Shown: positions 49,571 to 58,909 of the stretch, piece after piece | Numbering within the stretch: position 1 is the stretch's first letter | How the letters are laid out: the number at the start of each line of letters is the position of its first letter | From: CAITSH01 sp945892985 | Lineage (GTDB): Bacteria; Pseudomonadota; Gammaproteobacteria; Burkholderiales; SG8-39 | DNA length: 64,000 bases | Direction: 5' to 3' | NCBI GenBank assembly: GCA_945892985.1 | Contig: CAMDDU010000009.1 | Span: forward strand, 48,432-112,431 | The notes under the pieces: generated by a model | What the model saw: only the letters and a program-made list of their open reading frames with translations | Database searches by the model: none | What the model was told of the DNA's origin: nothing | Position numbers and translations under genes: made by a program

Positions 49571-51295
49571 ATGTCCAAAAAGAAAACTCCCGAGCAACTG
49601 CGCAGCCACCTCTGGTACGGCGCCAAAGACCTGCGCTCCTTCGGCCACCGCTCGCGCACCGCGCAAATGGGCTTCGACCGCAGCGACTATGCCGGCAAGC
49701 CTGTCATCGCCATACTCAACACCTGGAGCGACATCAACGCCTGCCACACGCACTTCAAGCAGCGCGTCGAAGAGGTCAAGCGCGGCATCTGGCAGGCCGG
49801 CGGTTTTCCAGTGGAGATTCCGGTCATGACGCTGTCCGAGCCCTTCCAGAAACCGACCACCATGATGTACCGCAACTTTCTCGCCATGGAGGCCGAGGAG
49901 TCGCTGCGCGCCTACCCGGCAGACGGCGCGGTGCTGATGGGCGGCTGCGACAAGACCACACCAGCCCTCATCATGGGCGCCACCAGCATGAACCTGCCCG
50001 CGATCTTCATGCCCGCAGGCCCGATGCTGCGCGGCAACTGGGGCGGCGCGACGCTGGGCTCGGGCTCCGACTCATGGAAATACTGGGCCGAACTGCGCGC
50101 CGGCAACATCACTGAAAAAGACTGGCAGGAAATCGAGCAGGGCATCGCCCGCTCCCCGGGCCATTGCATGACCATGGGCACGGCCTCAACCATGACCAGC
50201 GCCGCCGAGGCACTCGGCCTGACGCTGCCGGGCGCCGCCTCCATTCCCGCGCCCGATTCGCGCCACGCCGCCATGGCCGCGCTCACCGGCAAGCGCATCG
50301 TCGACATGGTCTGGGAAGACTTGAAACCCAAGGACATCATCACCGCCGACGCCGTGCACAACGCCGTCACTACGGTGCTGGCCTTGGGCGGCTCGACCAA
50401 CTCCATCATCCACCTTATCGCCATGGCACGCCGCGCCGGCGTCGAGCTCGACCTTGACCTGTTCGACGCCCTCGCGCGCAAGACGCCGCTGATCGCCAAC
50501 CTGCGCCCGGCCGGCAAATACCTGATGGAAGATTTTTATTACGCCGGCGGCCTGCGCGCCATGCTGGCCAACCTGCGCGGCCTGTTAAAGCTCAATGCCA
50601 TCACCGTCAACGGCATAAGCCTCGGGCAGAACATCGAGGACGCCAAGGTATTCAACGACGATGTCATCCTGCCGCTGGAAAAGGCGTTGGTGAAATCCGA
50701 CAGCCTCGCCGTACTGCGCGGCAATCTCGCACCCAACGGCGCGGTGATCAAACCGCCGGCCGCGGAATCGCGCCTGCACAAGCACGCCGGCAAGGCGGTG
50801 GTGTTCACCGATTACAACGACATGGCCGCGCGCATCGACGACCCCGACCTGCCGGTGGACAAGGATTCGGTCATCGTGTTGAAGCACGCCGGGCCGCAAG
50901 GCGCGGGCATGCCCGAATGGGGCCAGTTGCCCATTCCGAAAAAATTGCTCAAGGAAGGCGTGCGCGACATGCTGCGCATTTCCGATGCGCGCATGAGCGG
51001 CACCTCCTACGGCGCCTGCGTACTGCACGTCGCGCCCGAGTCGTATATCGGCGGCCCGCTCGCGCTGGTGCAGGACGGCGACATCATCGAGATCGATGTG
51101 CCGGCGCGCCGCCTAAGCCTCAAAGTCGATGACGCCGAACTGGCCCGACGCAAGGCCGCCTGGAAAGCACCGGCACCGCAATACGCACGCGGCTACGGCG
51201 TGATGTTCGCCAAGCACGTCACCCAGGCCGACCAGGGCTGCGACTTTGACTTCCTCGAGGGCACGGCGCCTGTGCCCGATCCGGAAATTCACTGA
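49571..51295 (+). CDS. IlvD/Edd-family sugar-acid dehydratase
   Basis: A 574-residue dehydratase with three conserved Cys for the Fe-S cluster: NTWSDINACHTHF, MGGCDKTTPA (the following Lys is usually carbamylated) and RSPGHCMTMGTAS. ALGGSTNSIIHLIAMARRAG and ARMSGTSYGACVLHVAPE complete the family. Length and sequence are closer to pentonate/hexonate dehydratases (such as L-arabinonate dehydratase) than to IlvD of valine synthesis. It would produce a 2-keto-3-deoxy acid. It is divergent from pcaI. Confidence 0.9.
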   Translation: MSKKKTPEQLRSHLWYGAKDLRSFGHRSRTAQMGFDRSDYAGKPVIAILNTWSDINACHTHFKQRVEEVKRGIWQAGGFPVEIPVMTLSEPFQKPTTMMYRNFLAMEAEESLRAYPADGAVLMGGCDKTTPALIMGATSMNLPAIFMPAGPMLRGNWGGATLGSGSDSWKYWAELRAGNITEKDWQEIEQGIARSPGHCMTMGTASTMTSAAEALGLTLPGAASIPAPDSRHAAMAALTGKRIVDMVWEDLKPKDIITADAVHNAVTTVLALGGSTNSIIHLIAMARRAGVELDLDLFDALARKTPLIANLRPAGKYLMEDFYYAGGLRAMLANLRGLLKLNAITVNGISLGQNIEDAKVFNDDVILPLEKALVKSDSLAVLRGNLAPNGAVIKPPAAESRLHKHAGKAVVFTDYNDMAARIDDPDLPVDKDSVIVLKHAGPQGAGMPEWGQLPIPKKLLKEGVRDMLRISDARMSGTSYGACVLHVAPESYIGGPLALVQDGDIIEIDVPARRLSLKVDDAELARRKAAWKAPAPQYARGYGVMFAKHVTQADQGCDFDFLEGTAPVPDPEIH

Positions 51296-51469
51296 CACAC
51301 CCAAGGCGGGTCAAGATCGCCCTCAGGCGCAGGCCCTTCGCGGCCTGAGCTGCGCCGCAGCTAGACCTCATGTCCCAGGTGGGCCCAGGCGAACCTAAGG
51401 TTTGCGGGGCGCGCTGCCGATAACCGAGTAGACGCTTTACGCGCACTCGACATCGGAACCGGATCCGCC

Positions 51470-52249
51470 TTGAGCACAAGCCAACCGCAGGATAACGGAG
51501 ACCTCGCCACACTGGAGCGTCCCGCAGACCAAGCCTCGCCGACAGAAGCGGGCGCGGCCGGCGGCGCCATCGTGGCAGAGCAACTCGCGCCGCCGCCCTC
51601 AGGCTTGGCGCAAGCCGGGAACACACAGGGAGCCAGCACGGTCACAGCGCCCGCCGCAAAAGCCGCAACGCAAACAGCAGGCGCAAAGGCGGCACCGGCA
51701 ACTGACGCAACAACGGAAGCTGCGCAAACCGCTGTGTCCCCGCCCCCGGGCGTGGCAGACGTGGCACTGGCAAGCCGACTGCGCGCAGCATTGCGCAACC
51801 CGAAAATAGCGCTGGCTGCCGGGTGCGGCGCCATACTGCTGCTTAGCGCCGCGGCGGCCTGCACTGTTGCGCTCATGCACGCCTCACCGCGCGGCCATCC
51901 GCCGGCCGAAACGCCGGCGATCAACAGCACGACAGAAGCCGGCGCGCAAACCGCCGACGGGCAAGTCGAAAAAGCAGCAACCGGGTCGCCGCTCACGCCG
52001 CAGCAAACCATGGAAAAGCAGGCGCAGGAGATCGCAGCGCTGCGGCAAAGCCTGTTCGAGGAACGGGCGGCACGCGCTGAAGCGGAGAAAAAAGCCTCGC
52101 TCGCGCCGCAGGCCGCGCCAGCGCAAGTACGCAAGGCCGGTGCGCCAGGCAAAGCCACGGGCCACTACCTTGAGGACTGCTCGGTCTCGGGCAACTCATC
52201 CTTGGCCGCGCTAAAGACCTGCGTCGCAGAATTCAAACAGCGCAAATAA
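51470..52249 (+). CDS. Ala-rich single-pass membrane protein, hypothetical
   Basis: A 259-residue protein starting at TTG 51470 (MSTSQPQDNGDLATLE). A long low-complexity Ala/Pro/Thr region (1-105) is followed by a transmembrane helix at about 110-136 (KIALAAGCGAILLLSAAAAC), a spacer, a Gln/Glu-rich coiled coil at about 185-215 (QTMEKQAQEIAALRQSLFEE) and a C-terminus with two Cys (EDCSVSGNSSLAALKTCVAE) that could form a disulfide outside the membrane. I recognise no family. An overlapping long antisense frame exists, so the gene is only moderately sure. Confidence 0.65.
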   Translation: MSTSQPQDNGDLATLERPADQASPTEAGAAGGAIVAEQLAPPPSGLAQAGNTQGASTVTAPAAKAATQTAGAKAAPATDATTEAAQTAVSPPPGVADVALASRLRAALRNPKIALAAGCGAILLLSAAAACTVALMHASPRGHPPAETPAINSTTEAGAQTADGQVEKAATGSPLTPQQTMEKQAQEIAALRQSLFEERAARAEAEKKASLAPQAAPAQVRKAGAPGKATGHYLEDCSVSGNSSLAALKTCVAEFKQRK

Positions 52250-52485
52250 GCCAACAAGAATAATTAAAAACACTTGCGACAATGCACCCGCGGCAAATTG
52301 AAGCCACGCCCGGCCCCTGCGCGCCAGCGTGATGCGCAGTGGTACGACGACCGAGGTCATACCAGCCAGCCGCATACCGGCGGTTCGGTGCTAAAATTTT
52401 GCCCGCGCCCGAACCATTCAAGAAAATTTCCCACCCCGGCGCCCGGATTCCATTCTTCCCCATCCCAGTACAAAGGACTCAGCAC

Positions 52486-53268
52486 ATGCTCACCGATGCA
52501 GAACGCAAACAAGCCATGCAAACCCTGCTCGACGCGGAAAAAAACCGCAAGCAGGCGACGCAGATGTCGGTCACCTATCCGAAAATCGAGATCGAAGACG
52601 CCTACGCCATCTCGACCCTCGTCGCCAAGCACAAGATCGCCAATGGCGCCAAGTTGATAGGCCACAAGGTCGGCCTCACCTCCAAGGCGATGCAGGCTTC
52701 CTCGCAGATCAACGAACCCGACTACGGCCACCTGCTCGACAACATGATGCTGGCCGACGGCGCCAAGGTAAACCACGCCGACTATTGCGTGCCCCGCGTC
52801 GAAGTGGAACTGGCGTTCGTGCTGGGTAAATCACTCAAGGGCCCGGGCATCGGCCTGCTTGATGTGCTGCGCGCCACCGAATACGTGGTGCCCGCGCTTG
52901 AAATCGTCGATGCGCGCATCGTCAACCCGCGCAAGATTTTCGACACCGTTTCCGACAACGGCGCGGCCGCGGGCATCGTCATCGGCGGCCGTCCGGTCGG
53001 CCCGATGGACGTGGACCTCAGGTGGGTCGGCGGCATCATGTACCGCAATTCCGAAATCGAAGAGACGGGCCTCGCCGCCGGTGTGCTCGGCCACCCGGCC
53101 CTGGGCGTCGCCTGGCTTGCCAACCGCCTGGGCAGGAACGGCGTAACCCTGGAAGCCGGTCACCTCATTCTCGCCGGCTCCTTCACCCGCGTCGTGTTCG
53201 CACAAAAGGGCGACACCCTGCACGGCGACTTCGGCCCGCTGGGCAGCGTCTCGGTGCAATTCGTCTGA
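52486..53268 (+). CDS. hpaH: 2-Oxo-hept-3-ene-1,7-dioate hydratase-like protein
   Basis: A 260-residue hydratase of the HpaH/MhpD family: MLTDAERKQAMQTLLDAEKN, LIGHKVGLTSKAMQASSQIN, EPDYGHLLDNMML and RVEVELAFVLGKSLKGPG are family hallmarks, as is the C-terminal GSFTRVVFAQKGDTLHGDFG. It adds water to a 2-oxo-3-enoate-dioate formed after meta cleavage. The HpaI-like aldolase gene follows after 29 nt and completes the hydratase-aldolase pair. The ATG at 52486 is chosen by family length. Confidence 0.9.
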   Translation: MLTDAERKQAMQTLLDAEKNRKQATQMSVTYPKIEIEDAYAISTLVAKHKIANGAKLIGHKVGLTSKAMQASSQINEPDYGHLLDNMMLADGAKVNHADYCVPRVEVELAFVLGKSLKGPGIGLLDVLRATEYVVPALEIVDARIVNPRKIFDTVSDNGAAAGIVIGGRPVGPMDVDLRWVGGIMYRNSEIEETGLAAGVLGHPALGVAWLANRLGRNGVTLEAGHLILAGSFTRVVFAQKGDTLHGDFGPLGSVSVQFV

Positions 53269-53297
53269 ACCCAAACAACACCACCCAGGGAGTCACC

Positions 53298-54062
53298 GTG
53301 GATATTCCAAAAAACAAATTCAAGCACGCCATCAAGTCGGGCCAGCAGCAAATCGGTCTTTGGTGCAGCCTGTCTAACCATTTTGCGGTTGAGGTGGTGG
53401 CGGGCGCCGGTTTCGACTGGCTGCTGCTCGATACCGAGCATTCGCCCAACGACATCGAATCGGTGTTCACGCAATTGCAGGCCGCCGCACCCTATCACTC
53501 GCACCCGGTGGTGCGCGTGCCCTGGAACGACATGGTCACCATCAAGCGCTACCTCGACATCGGCGCGCAGACGCTGCTGATCCCCTTCATCCAGAACGAG
53601 GAAGAAGCCAAGCGTGCCGTCGCTTACACGCGTTACCCGCCGGCCGGCGTGCGCGGCGTCGCCGGCACCACGCGTGCGACGCGCTTTGGCCGCGTCAAGG
53701 ACTACCCCAAGCACGCCCAGGATGAAATCTGCGTGCTGCTGCAGATCGAGAACCAGGCCGGCCTCGACAACCTCGAGAAAATCGCCGCCGTGGACGGCGT
53801 CGACGGCGTGTTCATCGGCCCGGCCGACCTGCACGCCTCGCTCGGCTACATGGGCGAAACCAACAACCCGAAGGTGATGCCCATCATCGACGAGGCCATC
53901 CGCCGCATCCGCAAGGCCGGCAAGGCACCGGGCATCCTGACCGGTGTTGAGGCCGACGCGCGCCGCTGGATAGGCGAAGGCTGCCTGTTCACCGCAGTGG
54001 GCGCCGATATCGGCCTGCTCGCGCGCGCCACCGATGCGCTGGCGGCCAAATTCAAATCATGA
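53298..54062 (+). CDS. hpaI: 4-Hydroxy-2-oxo-heptane-1,7-dioate aldolase-like (HpaI family)
   Basis: A 254-residue class II aldolase of the HpcH/HpaI family. GTG 53298 has AGGGAG upstream. Catalytic/metal residues: His in DTEHSPND, Arg in VVRVPWND, Glu in LLQIENQAG and the FIGPADLHASLG motif. It cleaves the hydrated oxo-dioate to pyruvate and a semialdehyde. The 3' end overlaps the next gene by 4 nt (ATGA), so the dehydrogenase following it is translationally coupled. Confidence 0.92.
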   Translation: MDIPKNKFKHAIKSGQQQIGLWCSLSNHFAVEVVAGAGFDWLLLDTEHSPNDIESVFTQLQAAAPYHSHPVVRVPWNDMVTIKRYLDIGAQTLLIPFIQNEEEAKRAVAYTRYPPAGVRGVAGTTRATRFGRVKDYPKHAQDEICVLLQIENQAGLDNLEKIAAVDGVDGVFIGPADLHASLGYMGETNNPKVMPIIDEAIRRIRKAGKAPGILTGVEADARRWIGEGCLFTAVGADIGLLARATDALAAKFKS

Positions 54063-55000
54063 GCAAACCCGAAATCCTCATCGTCGGGCCGATGCACGCG
54101 GGTGCGATCGAACGGCTTGACGCCGAGTTCATCACCCACAAATTGTGGCTTGCTGCGGACAAGGACGCGCTGCTCAAGGAAGTGGCCGGGCGCATCCGCG
54201 GCATTGCCACCACCGGCAACCACGGCGCGACGGCAAAACTCATCGACACCCTGACCAAGCTGGAAATCATTTCCTGCTTCGGCGTCGGTTATGACGCCGT
54301 CGATATCGACGCGGCCAAGCGGCGCAAGATTCCGGTGAGCAACACGCCCGATGTGCTTAACGACTGCGTCGCCGACCTTGCCATGTGCATGATGCTGGAC
54401 ATCGGCCGCAAAATCACTCAGGGCGACCGCTATGTACGCGCCGGCAAGTGGCTCAAGGGCCCGCAGGCGCTGGCCACCCGCGTATCGGGTAAGCGCCTGG
54501 GCATCCTGGGTTACGGCCGCATTGGCCGCGCCATCGCCAAGCGCGCCACGGCATTCGACATGAGCATCGCTTACCACAGCCGCAACAAGGTCGCCGGTTC
54601 ACCCCATACCTATCACGCCAGCGCGGTCGAACTGGCCAAGCACAGTGACTTTCTCATCGTCATCACGCCAGGCGGCAAGGAGACTTTCCACCTCGTCAAC
54701 GAGGCGGTGATCAAGGCGCTCGGCCCCAAGGGCTTTCTTATCAATGTGTCGCGCGGCTCGGTGGTCGACGAAGCGGTGCTGTTGAAGTGCCTGCAGGATG
54801 GCTCCCTTGGCGGCGCCGCGCTCGACGTGTTCGAGCAGGAGCCAAAGATGGACGAGGCCTTCTGGGCGCTCGATAACGTGCTGCTGCAACCGCACGTGGG
54901 CAGCGCCACCAACGAGACACGCGCCGCCATGGGCAATCTCACGGTGGACAACCTGGTGGTGCATTTTTCCGGCAAGCCGGTACTCACGCCGGTGTATTGA
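54059..55000 (+). CDS. D-2-hydroxyacid dehydrogenase (glyoxylate/hydroxypyruvate-reductase-like)
   Basis: A 313-residue NAD(P)-dependent dehydrogenase: substrate loop CFGVGYDAVDIDAAKRR, Rossmann motif GILGYGRIGRAIAKRA, catalytic Arg in INVSRGSVVDE, Glu in FEQEPK and His in LLQPHVGSATNETR. Coupled to the HpaI-like aldolase, it could reduce or oxidise the oxo-acid product (pyruvate or a semialdehyde-derived acid). A REP-like palindrome separates it from a malate/lactate dehydrogenase gene. Confidence 0.92.
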   Translation: MSKPEILIVGPMHAGAIERLDAEFITHKLWLAADKDALLKEVAGRIRGIATTGNHGATAKLIDTLTKLEIISCFGVGYDAVDIDAAKRRKIPVSNTPDVLNDCVADLAMCMMLDIGRKITQGDRYVRAGKWLKGPQALATRVSGKRLGILGYGRIGRAIAKRATAFDMSIAYHSRNKVAGSPHTYHASAVELAKHSDFLIVITPGGKETFHLVNEAVIKALGPKGFLINVSRGSVVDEAVLLKCLQDGSLGGAALDVFEQEPKMDEAFWALDNVLLQPHVGSATNETRAAMGNLTVDNLVVHFSGKPVLTPVY

Positions 55001-55047
55001 ACTGCCGCCGGGTTTGAACTACCGCCTGGTGGCGGCCCCCAGTTGCC

Positions 55048-55124
55048 GTCATTGCGAGTACAGCGAAGCAATCTCGTCCTTAAGCTCTAATGCCATGAGA
55101 TTGCGTCGCTGCGCTCGCAATGAC
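55048..55124. repeat. GTCATTGCGAG REP-like palindrome
   Basis: GTCATTGCGAGTACAGCGAA and GCAATCTC at the left, GAGATTGCGTCGCTGCGCTC and GCAATGAC at the right: a 77-nt inverted repeat with an internal loop. It is the third copy of the palindrome found twice at 17.78-18.03 kb. It lies between two genes on the same strand and could form a long hairpin in mRNA. Confidence 0.85.
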
Positions 55125-55162
55125 AATAATAAAAATGTTCTGAGTTAAAGGAAAAAGCCGCC

Positions 55163-56227
55163 ATGCGCGTCCCCCTCGACACCCTCAAAGCCCAGCTCGT
55201 GGCCATTTTCACCGCCTGGGGCATGAGCGCCGAGCACGCCCGCACCTGCGCCGAGCGCATGGGCGCCGCCGACATCCGCGGCATCGATTCGCACGGCGCG
55301 ACGATGATGCAGCTTTACGCGGAGCAGTTCGCCGCCGGGCTGATCAACGTCAGACCCAATATCCGCGTGCTGCGCGAATCGCCGGTCACCGCCCTCATCG
55401 ATGCCGACCATTCGCTCGGCCACGTACCGGCGACGCAGGCCATGGAACTGGCCATCGCCAAAGCGAAAAAGACCGGCCTTGCGGCCGTGGCGGTAAAGCA
55501 ATCCAACCATTACGGCTCGGCCGGCGCCTACGCGCTGATGGCCGCCGAAGCCGGCCTCGTCGGCATGGCCTTTACCTCGGTGTGGCATGCCGTGGTGGTG
55601 CCGACCTTTTCCGCCGAACCGATGTTCGGCACCAACCCGATCTCCTTTGCCGCACCGGGCAAGAAACATCCGATGTTCTACCTCGACATGGCCACCAGCA
55701 CCGCCGCGGTGGGCAAACTCAAGGTCGCCAAGCTCAATGGCAAGACCGTGCCCGAGGGCTGGGCACTCGACGCCGCCGGCAATCCGGTCACCGACCCGGC
55801 GCGGGCGCTGGAAAAAGTGCTGCTGACACCGCTGGGGGCGACACGCACCATGGGCGGCCACAAGGGCTATGGCCTGGGCGCAATGGTGGAGGTGCTGTGC
55901 TCGATGATTCCCGGCGCCTGGTTCGCGCCCACGCGCGATGCGCGCCATCCGGGTGAGAAGCACAACAACATCGGCCATTTCTTCCTCGCCATGGACCCGG
56001 ATGCCTTCCGCGACGAAGGCGAATTCGAGGAGGACCTAGATGACATGATCGATGCATTGCACGCGGTGCGCCCGATCGATCCAACACAACCGGTACTCGT
56101 CCCCGGCGATCCGGAACAAACAGCCATGAAAGACCGGCTCGCCAACGGCGTCCCGGTGCCCGACATGCTCATCGGCCAGTTGAAGGCCATCGCCGCCGAT
56201 TCCAAGGCGCCGTGGCTAATTGGTTGA
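55163..56227 (+). CDS. Malate/L-lactate dehydrogenase family (Ldh2) oxidoreductase
   Basis: A 354-residue enzyme of the malate/L-sulfolactate/ureidoglycolate dehydrogenase family. RGIDSHGATMMQLYAEQFAA holds the active His; SNHYGSAGAYALMAAEAGLVG, GTNPISFAAPGKK and GGHKGYGLGAMVEVLC are the NAD(P)-binding and family motifs. It oxidises or reduces a 2-hydroxy acid of opposite stereochemistry to the upstream D-enzyme, which would allow racemisation of one 2-hydroxy acid. GGAAAAAG lies upstream of the ATG. Confidence 0.92.
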   Translation: MRVPLDTLKAQLVAIFTAWGMSAEHARTCAERMGAADIRGIDSHGATMMQLYAEQFAAGLINVRPNIRVLRESPVTALIDADHSLGHVPATQAMELAIAKAKKTGLAAVAVKQSNHYGSAGAYALMAAEAGLVGMAFTSVWHAVVVPTFSAEPMFGTNPISFAAPGKKHPMFYLDMATSTAAVGKLKVAKLNGKTVPEGWALDAAGNPVTDPARALEKVLLTPLGATRTMGGHKGYGLGAMVEVLCSMIPGAWFAPTRDARHPGEKHNNIGHFFLAMDPDAFRDEGEFEEDLDDMIDALHAVRPIDPTQPVLVPGDPEQTAMKDRLANGVPVPDMLIGQLKAIAADSKAPWLIG

Positions 56228-56269
56228 AGCATTGAAGGAGTGAATGAGTGAAGAAAATCGCACTCCAGT

Positions 56270-57523
56270 ATGCCGTTCTCTTGTTTATGGCGGCAGGCCT
56301 TGGATACTGACGCGGGCAGGGCGCCGACACAGCCGCTCCGCACCCACCTTCTCGCCCTTGTCGCCGCCATTGCCGCCGGCGTGATCGGCGGCTGCGCCTT
56401 CGCCAAGATGTCACCGGCGCTGCCTCTGCTGAAAACAGAACTCGGGCTCACCCTGATCCAGGCCGGCTGGCTCGCCTCGGCCTTCAACGCCCTTGCCATG
56501 CTGAGCGCCATCGTATTCGGGGTGCTCTCGGACCGCGCCGGTTCCCTGCGATTTTGCATACTCGGCCTTGTCTGCATCGCGGCCGGCGGCCTGCTGGGCG
56601 CACTCGCGCCGGGCACGCCGCTGCTGGTCGCCTCGCGGCTGGTTGAGGGCGTCGGCTTTATCGCCATCATCGTCTCGGCACCCGCACTCATCCTCCTGGC
56701 CACGGCACCGGCACAGCGTGGCCTGGCCTTCGGTTTCTGGTCCAGTTACATGCCCTTTGGCTGCGCCATCGTCATCACGCTCTCACCGCTGCTGCTGGCG
56801 CAGCCCGACTGGGGTTGGCGCTCGCTCTGGTTATTGGTGAGCGTGTGTGCGCTCATCGGCGCTGCGCTGCTCGCCTCGCAGCGCCGCCACTATGGCGCTG
56901 CCGGACCCGCCGCACCGCGCTCGCTCGCACCTATTCGCGGCGCGCTGGCCCAACCGGTGCCCTGGCTGCTGGGGCTGGTGTTCGCCGTCTACACCACGCA
57001 AAACGTGTCCATGCTGATCTGGCTGCCCACCTACCTGCAGGAGGTCGGCCATGTCGGCGCAACGGCCGCCGCGATGCTCACGGCGCTGGCGATCTTCTGC
57101 AACTGCTTTGGCAATGTGTTCGGCGGCTGGCTGGTGCAGCGCAAGGTGCCGCGCGGTCGCATCATCATCAGCACCTTTTGCATCACCAGCGTGCTCTTTA
57201 CCGGCATTTTCGCCAGCAGCCTGCCCGATGGCCTGCGCTACGCCCTGATGCTTTTATACAACGCCGTCACCGGCATGGTGCCGGCGGCGGTGATTTCCGG
57301 CGCTGCACGCTACGCGCGCACGCCCGCCGAAGCCGGCTCGCTGCAAGGCCTCGTGATGCAGCTTGCCAACGTCGGTATTTTTTGCGGGCCACCGCTCGTC
57401 GCCGCGGTGGTGACGTTTTCCGGATCATGGGACGCGGCCTTATGGGTGATGCTCGGCTGCGCGGTAATAGGCATCAGCGGCGGCACCATCATCGGCCGCT
57501 TTGAGCGTGCGGCACAAACCTGA
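56270..57523 (+). CDS. Major facilitator superfamily transporter
   Basis: A 417-residue carrier with about 12 transmembrane segments. The A-loop FGVLSDRAGSLRF (between TM2 and TM3) and the 6-7 loop are typical of MFS; LGLTLIQAGWLASAFNALAM is TM2. The C-terminal half contains GNVFGGWLVQRKVPRGR. The start is uncertain: ATG 56270 gives an odd soluble leader, and a TTG at 56300 is possible. The neighbours suggest uptake or efflux of an organic acid. Confidence 0.88.
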   Translation: MPFSCLWRQALDTDAGRAPTQPLRTHLLALVAAIAAGVIGGCAFAKMSPALPLLKTELGLTLIQAGWLASAFNALAMLSAIVFGVLSDRAGSLRFCILGLVCIAAGGLLGALAPGTPLLVASRLVEGVGFIAIIVSAPALILLATAPAQRGLAFGFWSSYMPFGCAIVITLSPLLLAQPDWGWRSLWLLVSVCALIGAALLASQRRHYGAAGPAAPRSLAPIRGALAQPVPWLLGLVFAVYTTQNVSMLIWLPTYLQEVGHVGATAAAMLTALAIFCNCFGNVFGGWLVQRKVPRGRIIISTFCITSVLFTGIFASSLPDGLRYALMLLYNAVTGMVPAAVISGAARYARTPAEAGSLQGLVMQLANVGIFCGPPLVAAVVTFSGSWDAALWVMLGCAVIGISGGTIIGRFERAAQT

Positions 57524-57703
57524 GCCCCAAGGCCGAGCGCAAACCCGCCGGTGATTCACCTGCATGGTCGAACGCGGCGATCGCCGCATCAAAACCAGGG
57601 CGACAAAATTCGGGGCGCATTTTTTTGCGATAGCCATGTGGCAAACCGCAGTCCTTCATATCTTCATACCGCCATACCTTAGCGACTGTTAAAATTCCGC
57701 TCC

Positions 57704-58909
57704 ATGAACCAAGCTGAACACCGCATGCTTATCGCCGGCGCCGGCCCGGTGGGCCTGGTCGCCGCCAACGTCTTTGCCGACGCCGGCATCCCCGTTACCG
57801 TGTTCGAATCCGAACCGTCGCTGCCAACCACGCTGCGCGCCTCGACCTTCCAGCCGCCGACGCTGGACCTGCTCGATCGTTTCGGCATCAGCAAAAAAAT
57901 CATCGCCATGGGCCTGTCTGCGCCGCGGCTGCAATACCGCGATCGCAAGGGCTGGATGGTGGAACTGAATTTTGGTGCCATCAGCCAGGACACCGCCCAC
58001 CCCTACCGCGTGCAATGCGAGCAATACAAACTCGCCAACCTGCTGGCCGAACGCCTGCAACAATTTCCGCATGCCAGCCTGGTGTTCTCGACGCGCGTCA
58101 CCGCCGTGACGCAGACCGACGGCGAGGTGGCGGTGACGATAGAAGGTCCGGACGGGCCGGCTGTGTTGCATGGCGACTGGCTGATTGGCGCCGATGGCGG
58201 CAAAAGCGCGGTGCGCGAAGCGCTCGGTATCAAACTCGAGGGATTCACCTGGCCGGACCGGTTCCTCGTCGCCAGCACACCCTTTGACTTTCCATCCGTC
58301 ATCCCCGACCTGTGCGAGGTAAGTTACTTCGCCGACCCAGAGCAATGGTTCTTCCTGCTGTACGTGTCCGGACTGTGGCGCGTGATGTCCCCCATCGGCG
58401 CAGATGAAAATGACGCCGACGCCCTCACTGACGCGAGCATCCAAAAACGCCTGCAACGCGTGCACGCCAAGGCCGGCGACTACGAAATCCGCCACCGCAC
58501 CGTCTACAACGTGCACCAGCGCGTTGCAAACCGCTACCGCGAAGGCCGCGCCTTTCTCGCCGGTGACGCCGCCCACCTGAACAATCCGCTGGGCGGCATG
58601 GGTATGAACGGCGGCATCCACGACGCTTTTACGCTCGCCGACAAACTGGTGCGCGCGCGCCGCGGCGAAATGAGCGCTGCAGACCTCGATATTTACGAAC
58701 TGCAACGCCGCCCCATCGCGCTTGAGTACGTCAATAAAATCACCATCGCCAACAAACGCAACCTCGAGACCAGCGACCCCGAGGAACAACGCAGCTGGCG
58801 CGCGCAAATGACACGTATCGCAGCCGATCCCGTGCTGTCGCGCGAGTACCTGCTCAAAGTCTCTATGATCGCCAGCTTGAGAAACCAGGAAGGGATACGC
58901 AATGTTTGA
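57704..58909 (+). CDS. Class A flavoprotein monooxygenase (FAD-dependent, PHBH fold)
   Basis: A 401-residue flavoprotein. The first FAD motif is MLIAGAGPVGLVAANVFADAG, the DG motif IGADGGKSAVREALG, and the second FAD motif FLAGDAAHLNNPLGGMGMNGGIHDA; together they define class A hydroxylases. Such enzymes hydroxylate aromatic acids or phenols, so this one could form a polyphenol for ring cleavage, for example hydroxyquinol. The stop overlaps the following Bug receptor start by 8 nt. The substrate cannot be read from sequence. Confidence 0.92.
   Translation: MNQAEHRMLIAGAGPVGLVAANVFADAGIPVTVFESEPSLPTTLRASTFQPPTLDLLDRFGISKKIIAMGLSAPRLQYRDRKGWMVELNFGAISQDTAHPYRVQCEQYKLANLLAERLQQFPHASLVFSTRVTAVTQTDGEVAVTIEGPDGPAVLHGDWLIGADGGKSAVREALGIKLEGFTWPDRFLVASTPFDFPSVIPDLCEVSYFADPEQWFFLLYVSGLWRVMSPIGADENDADALTDASIQKRLQRVHAKAGDYEIRHRTVYNVHQRVANRYREGRAFLAGDAAHLNNPLGGMGMNGGIHDAFTLADKLVRARRGEMSAADLDIYELQRRPIALEYVNKITIANKRNLETSDPEEQRSWRAQMTRIAADPVLSREYLLKVSMIASLRNQEGIRNV

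Noticed and set aside
51361..52158. 265-codon minus-strand frame
   Set aside because: It overlaps the Ala-rich membrane protein on the other strand; that one has a transmembrane helix, a coiled coil and a sensible end, while this frame shows no such order. Neither is fully secure.
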